A DNA stretch of 64,000 nucleotides from an uncultured Lachnospiraceae bacterium (GTDB taxonomy: Bacteria > Bacillota > Clostridia > Lachnospirales > Lachnospiraceae): contig CAJTRK010000015.1 of assembly GCA_910578475.1 (NCBI GenBank), forward strand, positions 1 through 64,000. Direction: 5' to 3'. Shown here piece by piece: positions 16,925 to 25,398 of this stretch. Positions within the stretch are counted from its first letter, which is position 1, and every line of letters starts with the position of its first letter. The position numbers and the translations under genes were made by a program. The notes beneath the pieces are model-generated. The model made no database searches, had not been told where the DNA came from, and saw only the letters and a list, made by a program, of their open reading frames with translations.

Positions 16925-16953
16925 TTGACAGATGATATACACTGTTATATACT
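16925..16953 (+). promoter_or_regulatory. Promoter of the GntR-ABC operon
   Basis: TTGACA at 16925-16930, a 17-base spacer and TATACT at 16948-16953 give a strong promoter. The spacer and -10 region contain the repeated ACTGTTAT/ACTGTTTAT segment, where the GntR repressor encoded next could bind. This is inferred from position only. Confidence 0.8.
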
Positions 16954-16995
16954 GTTTATTGTCAAGAAGAAAGAAAGGATAAAAAAAGTGTCTGA

Positions 16996-17367
16996 ATGAA
17001 CATCATAATCAGTAACGCATCGATGATACCAATTTATGAACAGATTACAGGGCAGATTAAAGCAATGATTATGGACGGACGGCTGCTGGAAGAAACACCG
17101 CTGCCTTCTGTCCGGACATTATCCGCCGATTTAAAAATCAGCGCTCTGACCGTCAAAAAAGCTTATGACTGCCTGGAAGCGGACGGCTTTATCGTCACGG
17201 TGCATGGGAAAGGAAGCTTTATCGCGCGGGGCAACCAGAACCTTTTATTGGAAGAAAAAAGAAAAGAAGTGGAGTCCGAACTTGAACAGGCCATTCAGGA
17301 CGGACGAAAATGCGGCATGAAAGATGCCGAAATCAGGGAGTTATTCGACCTGATTATGGAAGAATAG
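16996..17367 (+). CDS. GntR-family repressor, YtrA subfamily
   Basis: The 123-residue protein has an N-terminal winged helix-turn-helix, with IPIYEQITGQIK, LPSVRTLSADLKIS and TVKKAYDCLEADGFI followed by HGKGSFI. It ends in a short helical tail of about 45 residues with no ligand domain. That short architecture is typical of the YtrA subfamily, which represses linked ABC transporter genes. It is followed after 58 bases by an ABC ATPase and then a permease, as expected for such regulators. The inducer is probably a wall-active compound by analogy with B. subtilis YtrA, but nothing here shows it. AAAGGA lies rather far (about 16 bases) from the ATG. Confidence 0.92.
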   Translation: MNIIISNASMIPIYEQITGQIKAMIMDGRLLEETPLPSVRTLSADLKISALTVKKAYDCLEADGFIVTVHGKGSFIARGNQNLLLEEKRKEVESELEQAIQDGRKCGMKDAEIRELFDLIMEE

Positions 17368-17425
17368 CTTTTGTCGAATTGAAAATTTCAGAAACAAAGA
17401 TTTCAGAAACAGGGGGCATAAAACA

Positions 17426-18277
17426 ATGCTGTTACAATTAGAAAACGTACAGAAACAATATAAAGATTTTCGGTTAAACTGTTCTCTCCAGGTGGAAGAA
17501 GGATGTATCACAGGCATTATCGGCGCAAACGGCGCCGGGAAAAGCACAACCTTCAAGGCGGTTCTCGGACTGCTGCGGACAGACGGCGGCTCGATTCGGA
17601 TTTTCGGAAAAGACAGCCGGGACATTCCGATTGCGGATAAACAGCAGATAGGTGTCGTACTGGCGGAAAATACCTTTAACGATACGCTCACCATTCAGGA
17701 TATCATTCCTGTCATGGAAGCCATGTACCCGGCTTTTCAAAAAGATAATTTCATTGGCAAGTGTGAACAGTATGACCTGCCTTTCAAGAAGCAGTTCAAA
17801 GATTTTTCCACCGGCATGAAAGCCAAATTCAAACTGCTTCTTGCCATGAGCTATCAGGCGAAACTTTTAATTCTGGATGAACCGACGTCCGGGCTGGACG
17901 CCGTCGTCAGAAACGATTTATTAGATGAAATGCGGGAATATATGAAACAGGACGGAAGGGCGATTCTTATCAGCTCCCACATATCTTCCGATTTGGAAGG
18001 ACTGTGCGATGATTTGTATTTCATCCAGAACGGTCAGGTCCTTTTCCACGAAGATACGGACGTTATCCTGTCGAACTATTCCATTCTGAAAGTAAACGAC
18101 GAACAGTTCCGTCTGATGGACAAAAGTTATATTACCTATCAAATGAAGGAGTCTTTCGGCTATAAACTCCTGACGAAGGAAAAACAGTTTTATCTGGACA
18201 ATTATCCGGGAATCGTAGCGGAAAAGGGAAATATAGACGAAATCATGTTAATGATAGCGAAAGGGGAAAAACGATAA
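17426..18277 (+). CDS. ABC transporter ATP-binding protein, ABC-2 type
   Basis: The 283-residue ATPase contains Walker A GANGAGKST near residue 35. The signature region is FSTGMKAKFKLLLAMS, an STGM variant of the usual SGGQ that is common in this exporter group. Walker B LLILDEPTSGLD and the switch His in LISSHIS follow. The last 80 residues after the ATPase core are family-specific. GGGGG precedes the ATG. It is the second gene of a three-gene operon behind the GntR repressor and is followed within 3 bases by its permease. It probably drives export of, or resistance to, a compound sensed by the repressor system. Confidence 0.92.
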   Translation: MLLQLENVQKQYKDFRLNCSLQVEEGCITGIIGANGAGKSTTFKAVLGLLRTDGGSIRIFGKDSRDIPIADKQQIGVVLAENTFNDTLTIQDIIPVMEAMYPAFQKDNFIGKCEQYDLPFKKQFKDFSTGMKAKFKLLLAMSYQAKLLILDEPTSGLDAVVRNDLLDEMREYMKQDGRAILISSHISSDLEGLCDDLYFIQNGQVLFHEDTDVILSNYSILKVNDEQFRLMDKSYITYQMKESFGYKLLTKEKQFYLDNYPGIVAEKGNIDEIMLMIAKGEKR

Positions 18278-18279
18278 TT

Positions 18280-18942
18280 ATGAAGGGATTACTCATCAAA
18301 GATTATAAATTAATCATGCACAACAAAAGAATGTTTCTGATTTTGATGGTCGTATGGTTTCTGGCCTTTCAGAACTATGACGGATACAGTTTTCTGATTG
18401 CTTACAGTACGATGATATTCATCTTACTGGCTTTGAATACAATCTCTACGGACGAATATTACAAAAGCACGCCTTTTCTTTTAACACTTCCCGTCAAACG
18501 AGAAACTTATACGGCAGAAAAATATGTCCTGATGCTTGGCCTCAGTCTGCTCGGCACGGCGCTCAGTACACTTCTTTGCATACTGGTTCACAGGAACCTG
18601 CTGCAGGAACTCATCTTGGAAGGCGTCTCTATTTATATTATTCTGGTACTGTTCCAGCTACTTATGATTCCGATTCAGTTAAAGTTCGGGAACGATAAGG
18701 GAAGAATCGTACTGCTTGGTTTACTGGCCGTTGTTGCGGGTATCGCATCATCCATAGGCACAATACTGCCCCTGATTTTCAGTATGCAGGGCAGTATCGC
18801 CGAAATGCTTACGAATGCGGTTCAGTGGTTTATCGGCCTTCCAATCGACAGAATTGTGGCAGTCATTATCCTGACCTGTACCGTCTGCTTTGCCGTTTCC
18901 TACGGCTGCAGCCTCCATATTATGCGGAAGAAAGAATTTTAG
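18280..18942 (+). CDS. ABC-2 type transporter permease
   Basis: The 220-residue membrane protein begins MKGLLIKDYKLIMHNKRMF, a start typical of ABC-2 permeases in GntR-linked exporters, and has six predicted membrane segments. A short soluble stretch contains STDEYYKSTPFLLTLPVKRETYTAEKY after the second segment. This layout is common in the ABC2_membrane permeases of Firmicutes. It begins 2 bases after the ATPase stop codon, with AAAGGGG as ribosome binding site, and is the last gene of the operon. The substrate is unknown. No obvious terminator follows before the pgi promoter. Confidence 0.88.
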   Translation: MKGLLIKDYKLIMHNKRMFLILMVVWFLAFQNYDGYSFLIAYSTMIFILLALNTISTDEYYKSTPFLLTLPVKRETYTAEKYVLMLGLSLLGTALSTLLCILVHRNLLQELILEGVSIYIILVLFQLLMIPIQLKFGNDKGRIVLLGLLAVVAGIASSIGTILPLIFSMQGSIAEMLTNAVQWFIGLPIDRIVAVIILTCTVCFAVSYGCSLHIMRKKEF

Positions 18943-18973
18943 GCTCTTTGCCGTGAATTAAAATGAGAAAATC

Positions 18974-19002
18974 TTGAAAATCCATCCCACCAATGCTACA
19001 CT
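18974..19002 (+). promoter_or_regulatory. Promoter of pgi
   Basis: TTGAAA at 18974-18979, a 17-base spacer and TACACT at 18997-19002 form a moderate promoter. The transcript would begin near 19009, exactly in front of a long hairpin. Confidence 0.6.
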
Positions 19003-19010
19003 AATGATAT

Positions 19011-19060
19011 GTCAGATACTTCCATATATAATCATATATTATAATATAGAAGTATCTGAC
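19011..19060 (+). repeat. Long inverted repeat at the 5' end of the pgi transcript
   Basis: GTCAGATACTTC (19011-19022) and GAAGTATCTGAC (19049-19060) are perfect 12-base inverted repeats around an AT-only-like loop of 26 bases that can pair partly with itself. It lies between the promoter and the pgi ribosome binding site and is followed by TCCAAAAAAGG, not by a T run. A terminator is therefore unlikely; a 5' mRNA-stabilising hairpin or an operator is more probable. Confidence 0.7.
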
Positions 19061-19094
19061 TCCAAAAAAGGTCTGTGAAAAGGAGAGATGGAAG

Positions 19095-20441
19095 ATGAAC
19101 AAAATCACGTTTGATTACTCCAAAGCGGCTTCTTTCGTAAAGGAAAACGAAGTGGAATCCATGAAAAAACTGGCTTTGGATGCAAAAGAGGTGCTTGTAG
19201 GAAAAAACGGCGCCGGAAACGATTTCCTGGGATGGATTGACTTGCCGGTCAATTACGATAAGGAAGAATTTGCGAGAATCAAAAAAGCAGCTGCCAAAAT
19301 CCAGAGCGATTCGGAAGTACTGTTAGTCATTGGAATCGGCGGTTCTTATCTTGGCGCGAGAGCAGCAATCGAATTTTTAAGACACAGCTTCTACAATGTA
19401 GTAGATAAATCAGTCAGAAAAACACCTGAAATATATTTTGTTGGAAATTCTATCAGCTCCACTTATATCAAACACTTAATCGATGTCATCGGTGACAGAG
19501 ATTTCTCCATCAATATGATTTCCAAATCGGGAACAACAACGGAACCGGCAATCGCATTCCGCGTATTCAAGGAAATGGCCGAAAAGAAATACGGCAAAGA
19601 AGGCGCGGCGAAGAGAATCTATGCAACCACCGACAAGGCAAGAGGTTCCCTGAAAAACCTTGCGACCGAAGAAGGTTATGAATCTTTTGTCGTACCGGAT
19701 GACGTAGGCGGCCGTTTCTCCGTTCTCACCGCAGTCGGCCTGCTGCCAATCGCTGTTTCCGGCGCGGATATCGACAAACTGATGGAAGGCGCGGCAGAGG
19801 GCAGAAAAATGGCTCTGGAAGCTCCTTTTGAGGAAAACGACGCTTTGCAGTATGCGGCGCTTCGAAACATCTTATTAAGAAAAGGCAAGAACATCGAAAT
19901 TCTTGCAAACTATGAGCCGAGCGTACACTACGTTTCCGAATGGTGGAAACAGTTATACGGCGAATCCGAAGGAAAAGACCAGAAAGGTATTTTCCCGGCA
20001 AGCGTAGACCTGACGACAGACCTGCATTCTATGGGTCAGTTTATTCAGGACGGCGCGCGTATCATGTTTGAGACGGTTCTCAACATCGAAACGAGCAGGG
20101 AAGAAATTTTAATCGGGGAAGAACCCGTCGATTTGGACGGCCTGAACTATCTTGCCGGCAAGAGCGTTGATTTCGTGAACAAAAGTGCAATGAACGGAAC
20201 TATTCTGGCTCATACCGATGGACAAGTTCCCAACTTTATCGTAAATATCCCGGAAGTAAGTGAATTTTATCTTGGCGAATTATTCTACTTCTTTGAATTT
20301 GCCTGCGGCGTCAGCGGTTATTTACTCGGCGTAAATCCGTTTAATCAGCCGGGCGTTGAGAGCTATAAGAAAAATATGTTTGCTTTACTCGGCAAACCGG
20401 GTTATGAAGCCCAAAGAGAAGAGCTTCTGAAGAGATTATAA
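19095..20441 (+). CDS. pgi: Glucose-6-phosphate isomerase
   Basis: This enzyme interconverts glucose 6-phosphate and fructose 6-phosphate in glycolysis. At 448 residues it matches the shorter bacterial form found in Firmicutes. Motifs are VIGIGGSYLGARAAIEFL, NMISKSGTTTEPAIAFRVF in the SIS sugar-phosphate-binding domain, DDVGGRFSVLTAVGLLPIA and the C-terminal GVNPFNQPGVESYKKNMF. AAGGAGAGATGGAAG precedes the ATG. It is a single-gene unit with a promoter and leader hairpin upstream and a terminator-like hairpin downstream. Confidence 0.97.
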   Translation: MNKITFDYSKAASFVKENEVESMKKLALDAKEVLVGKNGAGNDFLGWIDLPVNYDKEEFARIKKAAAKIQSDSEVLLVIGIGGSYLGARAAIEFLRHSFYNVVDKSVRKTPEIYFVGNSISSTYIKHLIDVIGDRDFSINMISKSGTTTEPAIAFRVFKEMAEKKYGKEGAAKRIYATTDKARGSLKNLATEEGYESFVVPDDVGGRFSVLTAVGLLPIAVSGADIDKLMEGAAEGRKMALEAPFEENDALQYAALRNILLRKGKNIEILANYEPSVHYVSEWWKQLYGESEGKDQKGIFPASVDLTTDLHSMGQFIQDGARIMFETVLNIETSREEILIGEEPVDLDGLNYLAGKSVDFVNKSAMNGTILAHTDGQVPNFIVNIPEVSEFYLGELFYFFEFACGVSGYLLGVNPFNQPGVESYKKNMFALLGKPGYEAQREELLKRL

Positions 20442-20472
20442 ATTGTAATATGTGTGCCCTGCGGCACACCGG

Positions 20473-20511
20473 TAAAATCCACCAGATTTTCTTCAAATTT
20501 GGTGGATTTTA
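20473..20511 (+). terminator. Probable terminator of pgi
   Basis: TAAAATCCACCA (20473-20484) and TGGTGGATTTTA (20500-20511) form a perfect 12-base-pair stem, with the 3' arm ending in TTTTATT. It lies 30 bases after the pgi stop. Confidence 0.65.
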
Positions 20512-20540
20512 TTCGCTTACGGTAAAGAGGTGCGGGGAGA

Positions 20541-21122
20541 ATGACAGAGGGTGAACTCAAAAATCGAAGAATCATCATAAAAGACATCGAAAATAACCGG
20601 GTTATCGCAGATACACAGATTATCCGCTATAACAGTTCGGTCAATTCCGTTATGATTAGCGCTGCCAGCTTTCAGGAGAAAAAATTTTACAACATATCCG
20701 CCATTATTTTTACGGAAAAAGGATTGTATGAATCCTCCGGCACAATCAGAGGCACTGTCACTGGAAATGAAATCGAAGTATTTCTCGGCAAAAGCAAAGA
20801 AAAGGAAGACCGGGCCAAAACAAGATATCCGATTTCCTTAGAAGGAAACGTAAAAGGGATTTATATTGACAACAAAGAAGTTTCTCTGCACAGGGGCATA
20901 CATATCGAAACGGTCAATATGAGCGCAAACGGCATTTTGATGAAAGCGGATGCCGGTTCTTTTGAAGTCGGTGAAATCTTTACGCTCCTGCTTGAAATGG
21001 GCAAAAACACGCTGGAACTGCAATGTGAAATCGTAAGAATCCATAAAAGCGATTTACTGCTTGAAGAATACGGCTGCCGGATTGTCGAAATTCAGGTTGA
21101 CCGGAAAGGAGGGCAGGCATAG
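20541..21122 (+). CDS. PilZ-like c-di-GMP-binding protein
   Basis: The 193-residue protein has a C-terminal PilZ-like domain with both signature elements. RxxxR is formed by Arg91 and Arg95 in RAKTRYP, and NxSxxG by NMSANG at about 126-131. These bind the cyclic dinucleotide in known PilZ proteins. The first 85 residues form a beta-rich domain similar to the YcgR/FlgZ N-terminal type, but no flagellar genes are near. The gene ends one base before an HD-GYP phosphodiesterase gene and is surely cotranscribed with it. It probably acts as an effector of the level set by that enzyme. Its output partner is not visible. Confidence 0.8.
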   Translation: MTEGELKNRRIIIKDIENNRVIADTQIIRYNSSVNSVMISAASFQEKKFYNISAIIFTEKGLYESSGTIRGTVTGNEIEVFLGKSKEKEDRAKTRYPISLEGNVKGIYIDNKEVSLHRGIHIETVNMSANGILMKADAGSFEVGEIFTLLLEMGKNTLELQCEIVRIHKSDLLLEEYGCRIVEIQVDRKGGQA

Positions 21123-21123
21123 T

Positions 21124-22209
21124 ATGGATACGGGACAATTACTGGAACTTCCTATCGAATATTTGTGGGAAGGACTGGTATTAAAAAACAATATCTACAA
21201 TCATACAGGCTCGGTTCTGCTGCTTCCAAAAGGAGAAACGGTTACGGCTTCCAAACTGAGCAGACTGCTGCGGTTTTACGGAAAAGATAAGTATATCATG
21301 GTGTATGAAGATACTTATCTGGAAATTATGTCGGATGAACACGCTTCTCCAAAAGCCCGTCAGGATATGACGGAGCAATACATGGGGTACGCGAAGCTGC
21401 ACCGGAATATCGGCAGTATCTTCCAGTCCCCGAACATCGCTTCCCTGCTGAGCAGCGCGCAGATGGACCCGTTAGTCGAAGCCATTTCGGCAAAGCGGGT
21501 TCAGTTCGACCCGATTATGATATTTTCCTGTATCAATTTTCCCCGGCCAATGGATGAAGGGCTGCAGCGTCATTCGTTAAACGTCGCCCTCTTAAACGGC
21601 ATTCAGGCCGAATGGCTGAATCTGGAACCGGAAGATGTGAAAGCTTTTACACTGGCGGGGCTGTTACACGACATCGGCAAGACGATGATACCGGAAGAAA
21701 TTTTGAACGCGCCCCGAAAACTGACGGAGGAAGAGCTGCAGACCATGCGCCTGCATCCGCTTTATTCGGACAAACTGCTTGGTTCTAAATTTGGTGAACG
21801 CGTAAGGCTGGCCGCCCGGCATCATCATGAAAAACTGAACGGCAAGGGATATCCGGATGGGATTCAGGGGGATGAACTGGACCTCTGCACCCGGGTGACA
21901 GCCATATCGGATATTTACGATGCAATGGTTTCCGCGCGGAGCTACAAGGGCGCGAGACTGCCGCTCCATGTTCTCGATATGTTTTATAAAGAAGAATTTG
22001 ACGGTCTCGACCGGGGACTCGTGATGCGTTTCCTGAAAAATATGCGCCTGAAATATACGAACAGGTCGGTTATTATGTCCAACGGTGAAACGGGCATCAT
22101 CCGTTATATACCGCCCAACGACGCGGGGCATCCAATCGTCCAGCAGGAAGAGCTTGTCAGGCAGGCCGATGAAAACTGGTACTGCCGGGAGATGGTGGCA
22201 GTTTATTAG
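21124..22209 (+). CDS. HD-GYP domain phosphodiesterase
   Basis: From the ATG at 21124 the protein has 361 residues, with GGAAAGGAGGG upstream. The N-terminal 125 residues are unassigned. The HD-GYP domain then shows His150 in QRHSLNVALL, the HD pair 182-183 in LLHDIGKTMIP, His211, HHH at 233-235, NGKGYPDGI at 239-247 and SDIYDAMVSARSY. All metal ligands of the family seem present, so it should hydrolyse c-di-GMP. The gene is placed one base after the PilZ-like gene. A longer in-frame start at 21061 lies inside that gene and is not needed. A bidirectional terminator follows. Confidence 0.93.
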   Translation: MDTGQLLELPIEYLWEGLVLKNNIYNHTGSVLLLPKGETVTASKLSRLLRFYGKDKYIMVYEDTYLEIMSDEHASPKARQDMTEQYMGYAKLHRNIGSIFQSPNIASLLSSAQMDPLVEAISAKRVQFDPIMIFSCINFPRPMDEGLQRHSLNVALLNGIQAEWLNLEPEDVKAFTLAGLLHDIGKTMIPEEILNAPRKLTEEELQTMRLHPLYSDKLLGSKFGERVRLAARHHHEKLNGKGYPDGIQGDELDLCTRVTAISDIYDAMVSARSYKGARLPLHVLDMFYKEEFDGLDRGLVMRFLKNMRLKYTNRSVIMSNGETGIIRYIPPNDAGHPIVQQEELVRQADENWYCREMVAVY

Positions 22210-22245
22210 AAAAACGCCGGCATGAAACGCTGAAAAGTCATGGAA

Positions 22246-22273
22246 AAAGCGCAGGTTTCACGGCCTGCGCTTT
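22246..22273. terminator. Bidirectional terminator between the HD-GYP gene and the ECF operon
   Basis: AAAGCGCAGG (22246-22255) and CCTGCGCTTT (22264-22273) pair perfectly around an 8-base loop. A and T runs flank the stem in both directions, between two convergent units. Confidence 0.85.
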
Positions 22274-22277
22274 CAGG

Positions 22278-23105
22278 TTATACTGCATCGTTTTTTTCTG
22301 TCTGTCCGTTCTTTATATACGCCGCCACTTCTTCGATGTCGAGCGTATTCTGCGTCATGCCGAGCTGATTTGCAATTCTGACGAGCGCCGGCTGTTTTAA
22401 CATGGCTCTGTTCATAATTTCCTTTTCAAAAAATACATCTTTTGTTTTACCGTCGGCAATGACTTTCTTCTGGCACATAACGATTACACGGTCATAATTT
22501 TCCGCTACAAATTCCATATCATGGGTAATCGTTACGATTGCCTTGCCCCGATTTGTCAAAACTTTATTCAGCTCGGACAGTCTTTCCAAGCCATCCAGGT
22601 CCTGACCTGCCGTTGGCTCATCAAAAATCATGACGTCGCAGTCGCTTGCGATAACGGACGCTATCGTAACAAATTTCCGGATGGACAATGGAAGGTCGTA
22701 GGGATTCATATCCAGATACGGCTCGATTCCCGTAAGCTTTGCCGCGTCTTTTACGCGCATTTCGCACTCTTCCATCGGCGTCTTCATTTTCTTGAGCCCA
22801 TATTCCACTTCTTTATATACCGTTGAATTGAAAATCTGGTCTTCCGGATTCTGAAATACATATCCGACTTTTCTCGCCATTTGCGCCGTAGTATATTTTT
22901 GAGTCGATTCTCCCCGAATCAGCACATCGCCCGTACAGGGTTTCGTCAGACCGTTCAGCATTTTGACCGTGGTCGTTTTTCCCGCGCCATTCTGCCCTAT
23001 AATCGCAATATTCTCCCCGGCCTCAATCGAAAAACTAACGTCATCTACGGCAAGATATCCGTTCGGATATTGAAATGAGATATTCTTAACTTCTACAAGC
23101 GCCAT
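22278..23105 (-). CDS. ECF transporter ATPase with degenerate signature motif
   Basis: This is the second of two ATPases of an energy-coupling factor transporter, 275 residues long. Walker A GQNGAGKTT is at about 37-45, the Q-loop is FQNPEDQIFN, and Walker B MIFDEPTAGQD is followed by the switch His in TITHDME. The usual LSGGQ signature is replaced by LPLSIRKFVTIAS at about 138-150. The neighbouring ATPase keeps LSGGQQQR, so the heterodimer would have one standard and one altered ATP site. It overlaps the upstream ATPase gene by 13 bases. It is the last gene of the seven-gene operon. Confidence 0.9.
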   Translation of the reverse strand: MALVEVKNISFQYPNGYLAVDDVSFSIEAGENIAIIGQNGAGKTTTVKMLNGLTKPCTGDVLIRGESTQKYTTAQMARKVGYVFQNPEDQIFNSTVYKEVEYGLKKMKTPMEECEMRVKDAAKLTGIEPYLDMNPYDLPLSIRKFVTIASVIASDCDVMIFDEPTAGQDLDGLERLSELNKVLTNRGKAIVTITHDMEFVAENYDRVIVMCQKKVIADGKTKDVFFEKEIMNRAMLKQPALVRIANQLGMTQNTLDIEEVAAYIKNGQTEKNDAV

Positions 23106-23971
23106 TTTTCCATTTCCTTCCTCTTATTTTCCATCACCGCTTTGATTGTATTTACGGTCTCTTCCACGGTAACGGGAGTTCCTTCCATATCAATTCCCAT
23201 ATTTTTCAGTTCTCCGGCTATTTTCGTACACTGTGGAAGCCGCGTATGATATTCTTCACATAAAGGATTTGAAAAAACTTCTTTTGCCGTGCCTTCCATA
23301 ACGACTTCTCCTTTATGCAACACGACGACATGGTCCGCATATTCCGCAATCTGCTCCATTTTATGTTCCACAAGCACGATGGTCTTACCCATCGATTTCA
23401 TCAGCTTTATGACTTCAAATACATCGTCTGTACTCTGTGGGTCCAGTTGGGACGTCGGTTCGTCAATGACGAGAACCGGCTGCCCCATGACAAGAATTGC
23501 GGCAAGGGCAACTCTCTGCTGCTGCCCGCCGGAAAGCTGAAACGGATTTCTGTCCCGAAATTCCTCTATTTTGGTCATTCGCATCGTTTCTTCCACACGC
23601 CGGATAATGATTTCCCTTTCGATTCCCATATTTTCCAGCCCATATGCCAGTTCTTCGAAAACCGTTTTTGCAATGCCGCTTATCTGCGTAAAAGGATTTT
23701 GGAATACAAAACCGATATCCAGCGCCGTGTTTCCAATCTCTTCTTTCTGCACATCTTTGCCGTTTACGATAATCTCTCCTGATATCTCTCCTTTATAAAA
23801 TTTCGGAACAAATCCGCGAATCGCATTGCACAGGGTTGTTTTTCCACTTCCGTTCGCGCCGATAATCGCGCATAATTCGCCTTTTTTCACATTCAGATTA
23901 ATGTTTCTTAATACCGGCTCTTCGGAAATAGGATACTTATATGTGAGATTTGTTATTTGAATGCTGTCCAT
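23093..23971 (-). CDS. ECF transporter ATPase, canonical
   Basis: The 292-residue protein is the canonical ATPase of the ECF module. It has Walker A GANGSGKTT at about 38-46, Q-loop FQNPFTQISG, signature LSGGQQQRVALAAI, Walker B VLVIDEPTSQLD and switch VEHKME. The C-terminal 50 residues are the helical extension that often contacts the T component or regulates the pair. AGGAGGG lies before the ATG, which overlaps the ecfT 3' end by 19 bases. With the second ATPase, EcfT and an S component in the same operon, this is a dedicated (group I) ECF transporter. Confidence 0.93.
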   Translation of the reverse strand: MDSIQITNLTYKYPISEEPVLRNINLNVKKGELCAIIGANGSGKTTLCNAIRGFVPKFYKGEISGEIIVNGKDVQKEEIGNTALDIGFVFQNPFTQISGIAKTVFEELAYGLENMGIEREIIIRRVEETMRMTKIEEFRDRNPFQLSGGQQQRVALAAILVMGQPVLVIDEPTSQLDPQSTDDVFEVIKLMKSMGKTIVLVEHKMEQIAEYADHVVVLHKGEVVMEGTAKEVFSNPLCEEYHTRLPQCTKIAGELKNMGIDMEGTPVTVEETVNTIKAVMENKRKEMEKWRL

Positions 23972-24720
23972 AAAATGATTTTCCCTCCTATCGCCAGAAT
24001 AACCGCCGCTATCATTAACTTTCTGATGATTTTGTCTGTCTTTATGTCCGGAATGATTTTAATGGAAGTTTTCCGGCACGGCGCCGAAAACGCTCTGGCT
24101 TCCAGTGTAATCGCCCTTTCCTCCGCATTGACAATCGCATTCAGAATCAGCGGACCGATGGACGGCAGAAAGGCTTTCGCTCTTACAAGCATATTGCTCT
24201 CCATTTCGATGCCGCGGGATTTCTGCGCTTCCAATATAGCGCCCATCCGCTTCACCATCTGCGGTATAATATTTGCCGTAGACATAAGAACGTATGTAAC
24301 GGTCGGCGATATGCCGCTTTTTTCCAGTACCGCCATCAGGTTTCCCAGGTCGATTAACCGAAAGCCCAAAATAGCGGCCGAACCCGCCCCAAACAGACGG
24401 GAGCACAGTTTCGAAGCCTGCTCCAGTCCTTCTCTCGTCACTTGAAAAACACCATATTTCCAAATGACGTCTTCTCCGGGAATGAAGAAAATCTGGAGTA
24501 CGAAACAAAGCGCACACATCCATAGTATTGACCTGGACCAGAGCTTCAAATAGGATGTAAATTCACCAAATCCCGCAGCGACAAGCATCATGACGATAAC
24601 ACAGACGACGGAAACTTTATAATCATATATAACAGAAATGACTGCCAATGCGACAACAATATATAAAATGGTCAATGGATTTAATTTCTGAGTCCGTTCT
24701 GTCTCTTTTTGCATATTCAT
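23953..24720 (-). CDS. ecfT: ECF transporter T component
   Basis: This integral membrane protein couples the two ATPases to the substrate-binding S component. It has five or six hydrophobic segments. Two short arginine-containing coupling motifs are recognisable late in the protein: EAQKSRGIEME, matching the A-R-G motif of EcfT, and LEARAF. I placed the start at the internal ATG giving MNMQKETER. The ATG 12 bases upstream directly adjoins the AGAAAGGC ribosome binding site. It lies between the S component gene, 25 bases upstream, and the first ATPase gene. Confidence 0.88.
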   Translation of the reverse strand: MNMQKETERTQKLNPLTILYIVVALAVISVIYDYKVSVVCVIVMMLVAAGFGEFTSYLKLWSRSILWMCALCFVLQIFFIPGEDVIWKYGVFQVTREGLEQASKLCSRLFGAGSAAILGFRLIDLGNLMAVLEKSGISPTVTYVLMSTANIIPQMVKRMGAILEAQKSRGIEMESNMLVRAKAFLPSIGPLILNAIVNAEERAITLEARAFSAPCRKTSIKIIPDIKTDKIIRKLMIAAVILAIGGKIILWTAFK

Positions 24721-24745
24721 ATGAGTAACCATGCCTTTCTTTTGT

Positions 24746-25384
24746 CTATTCCGCTTTCTTCTCTTTCTTTTCTTTCGCCTTCTTCCGTGCCTCTATAAAA
24801 ATATGGCCGTTGGAGAACTTATAAAGATACCTGTCGGACATCCCTTTAATAACCAGATAGGGAACGAGCAGGGCAATAAATTTGTCCGGAATCTCCGAAA
24901 TAAAGTTTCCGATTACAAGCGCCAGCCAGAACGGAACACCCATCGTCCGCATGGCTGCAACAATCATGGAATTGGTCGAACCGTCAAAGCCGCCGAAAAA
25001 GGTCAGCACGACAAAGATTGTGCCGAGCACTCCCATCATGACAACGAACGCACCCGATAAGATAAATCTTTTAATATTCGTGAACATGCCTTTCTTCGAC
25101 ATAAAGCCTGCCGTAATACCGAAGATACAGGATACAATCGCGTATGGCATCGCAATCGGATGGGTCAGCGACACCATAATATTGCTCAATGCTCCCGTCA
25201 GGCCTCCTACCCACGGGCCCGCAATCAGGGCAATCAGAAATGTTCCAATCGTATCGAGATAAATCGGCAGATGCAGCGTTCCTGCCAACGTTGAGCCTAC
25301 ATAATTGATGGCAATCGCAATCGGAATTGTCAGAATGGTTATCATATTAAAATCAGCCCGTATTCCTTTTTTTTCGTTATTCAT
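24746..25384 (-). CDS. ECF transporter S (substrate-binding) component, substrate predicted to be a nucleoside or ribose derivative
   Basis: The 212-residue membrane protein has about six hydrophobic segments. It also has LPIYLDTIGTFLIALIAGPW and GGLTGALSNIMVS, a pattern typical of ECF S components, and a Lys/Glu-rich cytoplasmic tail. Nothing in the sequence fixes the ligand. Its neighbours in the same operon are a nucleoside hydrolase, a ribokinase and a LacI-ribokinase fusion regulator, so a ribonucleoside is the best guess from context. AAAAGGAGG precedes the ATG. I considered riboflavin, thiamine and cobalamin as substrates, but no riboswitch or vitamin gene supports them. Confidence 0.85.
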   Translation of the reverse strand: MNNEKKGIRADFNMITILTIPIAIAINYVGSTLAGTLHLPIYLDTIGTFLIALIAGPWVGGLTGALSNIMVSLTHPIAMPYAIVSCIFGITAGFMSKKGMFTNIKRFILSGAFVVMMGVLGTIFVVLTFFGGFDGSTNSMIVAAMRTMGVPFWLALVIGNFISEIPDKFIALLVPYLVIKGMSDRYLYKFSNGHIFIEARKKAKEKKEKKAE

Positions 25385-25398
25385 ATGTTTTCCTCCTT

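Noticed and set aside
16931..16963. Defined operator for the YtrA-like repressor
   Set aside because: Repeated ACTGTT segments are present, but they are not a convincing palindrome; they are mentioned only with the promoter.
24746..25384. Vitamin S component (riboflavin, thiamine or cobalamin)
   Set aside because: No riboswitch, vitamin gene or diagnostic motif supports this; the context points to nucleosides.
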